A DNA stretch of 12,355 bases from an uncultured Prevotella sp. (lineage in GTDB: Bacteria; Bacteroidota; Bacteroidia; Bacteroidales; Bacteroidaceae), in NCBI GenBank assembly GCA_934183135.1, contig CAKPRX010000065.1:1-12355 (forward strand), read 5' to 3'. The notes under the pieces were generated by a model. That model saw only the letters and a program-made list of their open reading frames with translations. It ran no database searches and was not told the DNA's origin. A program made the position numbers and the translations under genes. Below, piece by piece: positions 1 to 4,991 of this stretch; position 1 is the first letter of the stretch; every line of letters begins with the position of its first letter.

Positions 1-311
1 CTATTACAGGACAGCCCGACTTTGCCGAGATTCGCATCAGCTACATTCCTGATGTCAAGATGGTGGAGAGCAAGAGCCTCAAGCTGTACCTGTTCAGCTT
101 TCGCAACCACGGCGACTTCCACGAGGACTGTGTCAACATCATCATGAAGGATCTCATCAGGCTCATGGAGCCTAAGTATATAGAGGTGACGGGGCTGTTT
201 ACCCCTCGCGGGGGCATCAGCATCTACCCCTATGCCAACTACGGCAAGCCCGGCACCAAGTACGAGCAGCTGGCCGAGCACCGCTTTATGAACCACGACC
301 TGGACCGGTAG
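1..311 (+). CDS. queF: QueF, NADPH-dependent 7-cyano-7-deazaguanine (preQ0) reductase, C-terminal part
   Basis: The reading frame is open from the left edge (first whole codon at base 3) to TAG at 309-311, giving about 102 residues, so the 5' end lies outside the window. QueF reduces the nitrile of preQ0 to the amine of preQ1 in the cytoplasm, a step of queuosine synthesis for tRNA. The QueF signature ESKSLKLY is visible and is followed by [11 protein letters not shown], whose His-Glu pair matches the substrate-binding residues of the family. The segment [17 protein letters not shown] is typical of the C-terminus. The catalytic Cys should lie upstream and is not visible. The length fits the short, single-domain (YkvM-like) type rather than the long E. 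coli type. The gene converges on the lipoprotein gene and ends 30 bases before a strong hairpin. Confidence 0.95.
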   Translation, partial: ITGQPDFAEIRISYIPDVKMVESKSLKLYLFSFRNHGDFHEDCVNIIMKDLIRLMEPKYIEVTGLFTPRGGISIYPYANYGKPGTKYEQLAEHRFMNHDLDR

Positions 312-340
312 CAGCCCGCCCGCCGGGGCTACCTGTATAG

Positions 341-387
341 ACGACAGACGCCGCATGGAAATGAGCAGTCCATGCGGCGTCTGTCGT
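341..387. terminator. Bidirectional hairpin terminator between queF and the convergent lipoprotein gene
   Basis: Perfect inverted repeat: arms 341-359 and 369-387 (19 bp, GC-rich) around a 9-base loop. It begins 30 bases after the queF stop and ends 15 bases before the stop of the opposing gene, so it can serve both. There is no long T run on either side. The terminator role is inferred from the position between convergent stops and from the stem strength. Confidence 0.8.
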
Positions 388-401
388 AGTGCCTGTCGGG
401 G

Positions 402-1253
402 CTATTGGGCTGAAGTGGCATCCTTGAGCGCCTTCTTGGCCTGGGTCTCGGCGATGGCCTTGGCGCGCTTGTTGATATCGTCGATGTTGCTCTTGCGATA
501 ATAGCTGCGCGATATGCCCTCGCTCGACAGCACCAGCGAGTCGCCCTTGAAGTATTCTATGGTACAGGTGTCGTTGACGAGGTCGGTTATCGTGAGCTTG
601 TTGTCCTTGGTAAACTTGGGGGTGCCGCTGGTAATGACCAGCTTGCCGTTCCAGATGTGCCAGGCGGTGAAGAACCCTAACGGCGGATATACCACGGGGC
701 TCTCTTCTTCCAGCGACGTCTGTTCGCGCATGTATCCTACGCTCTGGCACGCCCACTGCCGCTTCATCCAGAAGCCGTATTCGCGCGGGATAAGATAGGT
801 CTCCTTGACCGAGTCGGGCATGTTGCGCATGATGCGGCGCTGTAGCCGCTCGCTCATGGAGTCATAGTCCTTCAGCTTAGGCATCACTATGTAGCACCAG
901 ATGCCCTTGAGCTGGTCCAGGTCTATCACCATGTCGGCCACCTTGGGGTCTCGCTCGTTGACGACCACTCCTATCCAGTCGCCCACCTTGAGCTGCCCCA
1001 TAATCTTGCCTCGCCGGGTAGCGTCGATGACATTGTACTTGATGGGGTCGCTTCCGTCGTTGGGCAAGAGCAGTACTACCGAGTCTGTACATCCGTCGCA
1101 GGCCAGTCCGTACACCGTCTTGTCGCCCTTGAGTTTCAGCTCGTCGGTCGATGGGCCCTTGTGGACTGCGGGTGGCTCTGCCAGGTCGCCCTTGCAGGCC
1201 GTTACGGCTATGGCCAGCACGGCAAGCGCCATGGCCATAAGTTTATTTCTCAT
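402..1253 (-). CDS. Outer-membrane lipoprotein of unknown function, possibly lipocalin-like
   Basis: 283 residues. The N-terminus is a lipoprotein signal peptide: MRNK, a hydrophobic run, then the lipobox VTAC with the acylated Cys at residue 20. It should be lipid-anchored; the following KGD only weakly resembles a surface-export signal. An ATG six bases further upstream (1259) is an equally possible start; a still longer reading from 1319 would put the promoter inside the gene and bury the signal peptide, so I reject it. The mature part has a CDGC motif, three more scattered Cys, and a C-terminal half rich in short beta-type segments (GKLVITSG, KLTITDL, CTIEYFKGDSLVLSS) ending in SRSYYRK, which resembles lipocalin-like Bacteroidetes lipoproteins. 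That fold is my inference. The C-terminus is an Ala/Lys-rich helix. The substrate is unknown. The gene stands alone, with a promoter 31 bases upstream of this start. Confidence 0.8.
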   Translation of the reverse strand: MRNKLMAMALAVLAIAVTACKGDLAEPPAVHKGPSTDELKLKGDKTVYGLACDGCTDSVVLLLPNDGSDPIKYNVIDATRRGKIMGQLKVGDWIGVVVNERDPKVADMVIDLDQLKGIWCYIVMPKLKDYDSMSERLQRRIMRNMPDSVKETYLIPREYGFWMKRQWACQSVGYMREQTSLEEESPVVYPPLGFFTAWHIWNGKLVITSGTPKFTKDNKLTITDLVNDTCTIEYFKGDSLVLSSEGISRSYYRKSNIDDINKRAKAIAETQAKKALKDATSAQ

Positions 1254-1289
1254 TATCATATAGTTCTTAGTCTTTGTCTTATCTCTTTG

Positions 1290-1320
1290 CAAAGGTAGTG
1301 CAAGCCGAGCGAAATACAAA
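1290..1320 (-). promoter_or_regulatory. Promoter of the lipoprotein gene (Bacteroidetes -33/-7 type)
   Basis: Read on the minus strand: TTTG at 1320-1317, a 19-base spacer, then TACCTTTG at 1297-1290. This matches the Bacteroidetes consensus TTTG / TAnnTTTG with normal spacing. Transcription should start around 1283, giving a 5' leader of roughly 25-30 bases. The promoter is the downstream end of the tandem repeat array; the same layout recurs in the next two units, but with A as the last base of the -7 box. Confidence 0.75.
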
Positions 1321-1545
1321 ACAATTTATTGTTTTTATTTCCGAGGCGCCGCCTACCTTCATGGCGGTAGTCGTAAAGGTAGTGCAAGCCGAGGGAAATA
1401 CAAAATAATTTATTGTTTTTATTTCCGAGGCGCCGCCTACCTTCATGGCGGTAGCCGTAAAGGTAGTGCAAGCCGAGCGAAATACAAAATAAATCGCATT
1501 TATTTTTATTTCCGAGGCGCAGCTTACCTTCATGGCCGTGGCCGT
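1291..1545 (-). repeat. Three tandem copies of an 84-87-bp unit upstream of the lipoprotein gene
   Basis: Units are 1291-1374 (84 bp), 1375-1458 (84 bp) and 1459-1545 (87 bp). Units 1 and 2 differ at only three positions by eye; unit 3 is more divergent in the middle. Each unit holds, on the minus strand, a GC-rich block with AGGCGGCGCCT or a variant, an AT-rich inverted repeat, TTTGTATTTC, and GCTTGCACTACCTTT, so each carries a promoter-like core. Only unit 1 runs into a full TAnnTTTG; units 2 and 3 end TACCTTTA. Copies of this kind could arise by slippage or unequal recombination and could tune expression of the downstream lipoprotein. Confidence 0.9.
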
Positions 1546-1690
1546 AAAGGTGCAAGCCGAAGATGCTGCAAAGAAAAAGTCGAGGAATTTTTCGATTTGC
1601 AGTATTTGGCTGCCGGCTGCCTCCGCAGTGACAGGCGTAAAGGCGCAAGCCGAAGACAAGACGGGAAAAGAGTGGCTGTTTTTCGTCTCT
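1546..1690 (-). repeat. Two decayed units of the same tandem array
   Basis: The start of the unit recurs at 1546 (AAAGGTGCAAGCCGAAGA) and at 1639 (AAAGGCGCAAGCCGAAGA). Both have lost the three bases that supply the TA of the -7 box, so neither should act as a promoter. The spacing is 93 bp. The internal sequence is largely different, but an inverted repeat is still present in the corresponding place (around 1590-1610, and 1659-1669 with 1679-1688). These look like the oldest, upstream copies of the array. Confidence 0.6.
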
Positions 1691-1843
1691 GGCAGAGCAG
1701 CGGCTCCCTCGCGGACAATGCGCTGTACGCGGGGACGCCCCCTGCCGTCATGCGTGCGTCCTGATTGAGTAGTGGCGGTGGGGCTGTGACTGTCATGGGG
1801 CATGGCATGGCATCTGTCGCAGTTGTAGTCATGGCTAAAAATG

Positions 1844-1858
1844 CCGAAAAACCTTTAC
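1844..1858 (+). repeat. 15-mer CCGAAAAAYCTTTAC, copy 1
   Basis: CCGAAAAACCTTTAC lies 7 bases before the first TGTATATTTATGCA motif. The same 15-mer with one change occurs at 2300-2314, again next to a TGTATATTTATACA motif but on its other side. The pairing suggests a small duplicated non-coding module. Confidence 0.55.
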
Positions 1859-1863
1859 ACGCG

Positions 1864-1911
1864 ACTGTATATTTATGCAAAACGCGCGGCGAAAATGTAT
1901 AAATATACAGT
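1864..1911. repeat. Inverted repeat built from two TGTATAAATATACA-type motifs
   Basis: Arms 1864-1876 and 1899-1911 pair perfectly over 13 bp around a 22-base GC-rich spacer, with further partial pairing inside. The arms contain the 14-mers TGTATATTTATGCA (1866-1879) and TGTATAAATATACA (1896-1909). Each 14-mer is itself nearly palindromic, so the site could be two operator half-boxes 30 bases apart rather than an RNA hairpin. The core resembles the ArgR box (TGAATwwwwATTCA) with two symmetric changes; that link is a guess, as no arginine gene is adjacent. Confidence 0.6.
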
Positions 1912-2106
1912 TGTAACGGCCCTTTTTCGGGGCGTAAATTCCGGATTTTTTCGACAAACCAGGGCGGCTTTTGAGGCCATCGGAGCCTTTTCGAGGTGTC
2001 GTGAGGGCCGAAAAAGTAACAGACTTTTACAAAATGGGGGCGTTTGGCACCTTTTTCGCCGCTGTTTTAGTCACTAAAGAGGTCGGTTTTCAGGGTCACC
2101 GCGATG

Positions 2107-2168
2107 GTCATTTTTTTGCTCGCGATGGTCATTACGATTCTAATGACCATCGCGAGCAAAAAAATGAC
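2107..2168. repeat. Perfect 28-bp inverted repeat (large hairpin)
   Basis: Arms 2107-2134 and 2141-2168 are exact reverse complements around the 6-base centre CGATTC. Each arm contains a run of seven T or A and the core CTCGCGATGGTCATTA. The word GCGATGGTCATT also occurs just before the left arm (2101-2112), giving three copies within 70 bases. The homopolymer runs sit inside the stem rather than after it, so this is not a standard intrinsic terminator. It could be a structured RNA, a protein-binding dyad or a small non-autonomous mobile relic. Confidence 0.85.
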
Positions 2169-2280
2169 GGTTTCCGGGTGCTCGGAAAACGCCTCTTTTT
2201 GCCATCGCCACCACCTCGGCGAGTGTACAGACAAATTATAGGAGGCCGAAAAGCCCCCGCCCGATACCGGAAGGCCGAAA

Positions 2281-2314
2281 ATGTATATTTATACATTCTC
2301 CGAAAAATCTTTAC
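2281..2314. repeat. TGTATATTTATACA palindrome followed by 15-mer copy 2
   Basis: 2281-2296 is a near-perfect palindrome with 7-bp arms (2281-2287 and 2290-2296). Its inner 14-mer (2282-2295) is the exact reverse complement of the motif at 1896-1909. Four bases later comes CCGAAAAATCTTTAC (2300-2314), the second copy of the 15-mer seen at 1844. Confidence 0.6.
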
Positions 2315-2382
2315 GATGAGCGGTGGCGGATAGTCTGTCGGCATTAGCAGGCCGGAAGTCTGCGCCAGCGCACAGGAGACCA

Positions 2383-2419
2383 CTTTTTGCCCCTTTACCC
2401 TTTTACCTTTTTACTTTTC
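2383..2419 (+). repeat. Low-complexity pyrimidine tract
   Basis: A run of T and C broken only by one G and a few A, built from repeats of the type CCYTTTTAC. It reads as simple-sequence DNA. An AT-rich segment (TATATATAATAA, 2430-2441) follows. No gene signal is seen here. Confidence 0.5.
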
Positions 2420-2576
2420 AGAGTCCCTTTATATATAATAAGGTGTCATGCTGCACAGTGGCCAGACCGTTAGTCGGCTGCGGGCGATGGGCTGGACTGC
2501 AGCGCAGAGGGCTCCGGGGACAGCAATAAAAAGCTAAAAAATACGGGTAATCATCGGGTAATTGATTTTTTTTGTC

Positions 2577-2584
2577 TAATTTTG
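2577..2584 (+). promoter_or_regulatory. Probable -7 promoter box of the carboxyltransferase-HD operon
   Basis: TAATTTTG matches the Bacteroidetes -7 box TAnnTTTG and sits 40 bases before the ATG at 2625, in AT-rich DNA after a T8 run. I do not find a good TTTG -33 element at the usual distance. The implied leader is about 30-35 bases, A-rich, with no Shine-Dalgarno sequence, as is usual in this phylum. Confidence 0.6.
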
Positions 2585-2624
2585 CAAATCAGATAACTCT
2601 AACGGAATTATAATAATCAGAAAT

Positions 2625-4406
2625 ATGAAAAAGAAAATCAAGTTTAGTCTCGTGTACAGAGATATGTGGCAGAGCTCAGGCAAGTTCCAGCCCCGCAAGG
2701 ACCAGCTGGCCCGTATAGCTCCTGTTATCATTGACATGGGTTGTTTCAGCCGTGTAGAAACCAACGGCGGCGCCTTTGAGCAGGTGAACCTCCTGGCTGG
2801 CGAGAACCCCAATGAGGCAGTCCGCGCCTTCTGTAAGCCCTTCAACGATGCCGGCATACAGACCCACATGCTCGACCGCGGCCTGAACGCCCTGCGTATG
2901 TACCCCGTCCCCGACGACGTGCGCGCACTGATGTACAAGGTCAAGGCCAAGCAGGGAACCAACATTACCCGTATCTTCGACGGTCTGAACGACGTGCGCA
3001 ACATCAAGCCCTCAATCAAGTGGGCCAAGGAAGGCGGCATGATACCCCAGTGCGCACTGTGTATAACCAACTCGCCGGTACATACACTCGACTACTACAG
3101 CAATATAGCCGACGAGCTGATAGCCGCCGGTGCCGAGGAGATATGCCTGAAGGATATGGCAGGCATCGGCCAGCCCGCCTTCCTGGGCCAGCTGACCAGG
3201 ATGATCAAGGAGAAGCATCCCGACATCATCATCCAGTACCACGGACACTCTGGCCCCGGACTGTCGATGGCCAGCATACTCGAGGTGTGCAACAATGGCG
3301 CCGACATCATAGACACGGCCATCGAGCCGCTGTCCTGGGGCAAGGTACACCCGGACATTATCTCGGTGATAAGCATGCTCAAGAACGAGGGCTTTGACGT
3401 GCCCGAGATCAACATGAGCGCCTACATGCAGGCACGTGCCCTGACACAGGAGTTCATAGACGACTGGCTCGGATACTTCATCAACCCGCAGAACAAGATA
3501 ATGAGCTCGCTGCTCTTAGGCTGCGGCCTGCCCGGCGGAATGATGGGCAGCATGATGGCCGACCTGGGCGGCATGCGCCAGACCATCAACAACATACGCA
3601 AGAAGAAGGGCGAGCCCGAGCTGTCTATGGACGACCTGCTCATCAAGCTCTTCGACGAGGTAGAGTACGTATGGCCACGTGTGGGCTATCCACCCCTGGT
3701 AACCCCGTTCAGCCAGTACACCAAGAACATAGCCCTGATGAACCTGCTCACCATCGAGCAGGGCAAGGGACGCTTCGTAATGATGGACGAGGCCATGTGG
3801 GGCATGATACTGGGCAAGAGCGGCAAGATACCAGGCACCATAGCCCCCGAGCTGGTAGAGCTGGCCAAGAAGCAGGGCCGCGAGTTTACCGATGTAGACG
3901 CCCATACACTGCTTACCGATGCCCTCGACGACTTCCGCAAGGAGATGGACGAGAACGGATGGGACTACGGACAGGACGATGAGGAACTCTTCGAGCTGGC
4001 CATGCACCCCGAGCAGTATCGCAACTACCGCAGCGGCCAGGCTAAGAAGAACTTCCTGGCCGACCTGCAGAAAGCCAAGGACGCCAAGCTCGGAAGCCAG
4101 CTCAGCGCCGAACAGCTGGCAGCCTTTAAGCACGCCAAGGCCGACGCCATCGTCAGCCCCGTCAAGGGACAGCTCTTCTGGGAGTTCCAGGGCGACGGCG
4201 AGGCCGCTCCTGCTGTCGAGCCGTTTATCGGCAAGGAGTACCAGGAGGGCGATGTGTTCTGCTACATCCAGGCTCCTTGGGGCGAGTTCGTCACAGTGCC
4301 TGCCGACCTGGGTGGCAAGCTCGTCGAGATCAATGCCAAGCAGGGCAGCAAGGTCAACAAGGGCGATGTGATAGCTTATATTCAGCGTCCCGGTGCCGAT
4401 GATTGA
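2625..4406 (+). CDS. Biotin-dependent carboxyltransferase-like protein (oxaloacetate decarboxylase alpha / pyruvate carboxylase B / transcarboxylase 5S family) lacking the biotinyl-lysine
   Basis: 593 residues, cytoplasmic. Family members move a carboxyl group between pyruvate/oxaloacetate and carboxybiotin. The N-terminal TIM barrel is visible: RDMWQSS (Asp13, metal ligand), TRIFDGLNDVRN, CLKDMAGIG (Lys176, the position carbamylated in transcarboxylase 5S) and YHGHSGPG (His206 and His208, metal ligands). The conserved LPGGMMGSMM and YPPLVTPFSQ follow, so the metal site looks intact. The usual RDxHQS is RDMWQS and the usual CWGGATYD region is TNGGAFEQ, so this is a divergent branch. The last 80 or so residues form a biotinyl/lipoyl-like fold (VSPVKGQLFW, then GGKLVEINAKQGSKVNKGD), but the AMKM motif is replaced by APWG, with Trp552 at the lysine position. 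It would need biotin carried by another protein, or not use it. First gene of an operon with the HD gene. Confidence 0.85.
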   Translation: MKKKIKFSLVYRDMWQSSGKFQPRKDQLARIAPVIIDMGCFSRVETNGGAFEQVNLLAGENPNEAVRAFCKPFNDAGIQTHMLDRGLNALRMYPVPDDVRALMYKVKAKQGTNITRIFDGLNDVRNIKPSIKWAKEGGMIPQCALCITNSPVHTLDYYSNIADELIAAGAEEICLKDMAGIGQPAFLGQLTRMIKEKHPDIIIQYHGHSGPGLSMASILEVCNNGADIIDTAIEPLSWGKVHPDIISVISMLKNEGFDVPEINMSAYMQARALTQEFIDDWLGYFINPQNKIMSSLLLGCGLPGGMMGSMMADLGGMRQTINNIRKKKGEPELSMDDLLIKLFDEVEYVWPRVGYPPLVTPFSQYTKNIALMNLLTIEQGKGRFVMMDEAMWGMILGKSGKIPGTIAPELVELAKKQGREFTDVDAHTLLTDALDDFRKEMDENGWDYGQDDEELFELAMHPEQYRNYRSGQAKKNFLADLQKAKDAKLGSQLSAEQLAAFKHAKADAIVSPVKGQLFWEFQGDGEAAPAVEPFIGKEYQEGDVFCYIQAPWGEFVTVPADLGGKLVEINAKQGSKVNKGDVIAYIQRPGADD

Positions 4407-4938
4407 TGAGATTATAGACAGATACTATCCGGAGCACAACGAGCTCCGTCATATACTTACCACGCACAGCACGCTCGTCATGAGGCGTGCTGTGCGTATT
4501 TGTGATAACCATCCGGAGATGGGCCTCGACCGCCAGTTCGTCATCGAGGCAGCCATGCTCCACGACATAGGCATCGTGCGCTGCCATGCCCCATCCATCT
4601 GCTGTATGGGCAGCGAGCCCTACATCTGCCATGGCCGTATAGGGGCCGACATGCTGCGTGCCGAGGGGCTGCCCCGCCATGCCCGCGTGTGCGAGCGCCA
4701 TACCGGTGCCGGCCTGACCCGCGAGGAGATACTGGCCCAGCACCTGCCGCTGCCTGCCCAGGACTTCCTGCCCGAGACACTCGAGGAGCAGCTCATCTGC
4801 TATGCTGACAAATTCTACTCCAAGAGCCACCTGGAACAGGAGAAGAGCTACGAGCAGGCCGAGCACAGCCTGGCCAAGTTCGGAAGCGATGGCGTAGAGC
4901 GTTTCCGTGCCTGGAAAAAACTCTTCGAAGAGCGTTAA
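4399..4938 (+). CDS. HDIG-domain metal-dependent phosphohydrolase
   Basis: 179 residues, cytoplasmic, no signal peptide. HD-domain metal ligands are visible: His23 (HSTLV), His55-Asp56 in AAMLHDIGI, and Asp137 in CYADKFYS. Extra histidines at 78 (YICHGRIGAD) and 101 (CERHTGAGL) could hold a second metal, as in two-metal HD hydrolases. The substrate is unknown; related HD proteins hydrolyse phosphate esters of nucleotides. The length is normal for compact Bacteroidales HDIG proteins, which share the opening IIDRYYPEHNELRHIL. I chose the ATG at 4399, inside the overlap ATGATTGA with the upstream stop (8-base overlap); a GTG two codons earlier (4393) is possible. The overlap implies translational coupling to the carboxyltransferase-like gene and co-transcription. 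Confidence 0.88.
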   Translation: MIDEIIDRYYPEHNELRHILTTHSTLVMRRAVRICDNHPEMGLDRQFVIEAAMLHDIGIVRCHAPSICCMGSEPYICHGRIGADMLRAEGLPRHARVCERHTGAGLTREEILAQHLPLPAQDFLPETLEEQLICYADKFYSKSHLEQEKSYEQAEHSLAKFGSDGVERFRAWKKLFEER

Positions 4939-4975
4939 AAATCGGAAAATCATACATTATTATATATTAAATAGC

Positions 4976-4983
4976 TAACTTTG
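4976..4983 (+). promoter_or_regulatory. -7 promoter box directly in front of lptD
   Basis: TAACTTTG matches TAnnTTTG and ends only 8 bases before the lptD ATG at 4992, in a 53-base AT-rich gap. Transcription from it would start at or within a few bases of the start codon, giving a leaderless or almost leaderless mRNA. No clear TTTG -33 element is seen, so lptD may also be read through from the upstream operon. Confidence 0.55.
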
Positions 4984-4991
4984 CACTTCTG

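Larger units (their letters stand above)
1691..2576. other. Long intergenic stretch without a convincing gene
   Basis: About 0.9 kb between the repeat array and the promoter of the next gene. Short open frames exist on both strands, but none shows a recognisable domain, signal peptide or plausible start context, and several overlap inverted repeats. What it does hold is listed separately: TGTATAAATATACA dyads, a 15-mer duplication, a 28-bp-arm hairpin and a pyrimidine tract. A 13-base palindrome TTTAGTCACTAAA lies at 2066-2078. I see nothing in 1691-1840, or in 2430-2545 apart from a short AT-rich run at 2430-2441. I see no tRNA or known riboswitch. Confidence 0.6.

Noticed and set aside
1291..1690. 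The repeat array as a CRISPR
   Set aside because: Units are directly abutting 84-93-bp repeats that are similar along their whole length; there are no short identical repeats separated by unique spacers and no cas genes.
2107..2168. The 28-bp hairpin as an intrinsic terminator
   Set aside because: No gene ends nearby and the T run is inside the stem instead of after it.
1841..2333. Overlapping plus-strand open frames of 78 and 120 codons in the intergenic stretch
   Set aside because: Their translations cover the TGTATAAATATACA dyads and the 28-bp hairpin, show no domain or signal peptide and have no promoter with proper spacing. The sequence is explained by repeats.
2132..2383. Minus-strand open frame of 83 codons
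   Set aside because: It starts in low-complexity DNA, crosses the palindrome at 2281 and half of the hairpin, and has no recognisable features.
2445..2525. A possible riboswitch or structured leader before the carboxyltransferase-like gene
   Set aside because: It lies upstream of the -7 box, so it would not be in the leader, and I could form only a weak 5-bp stem.
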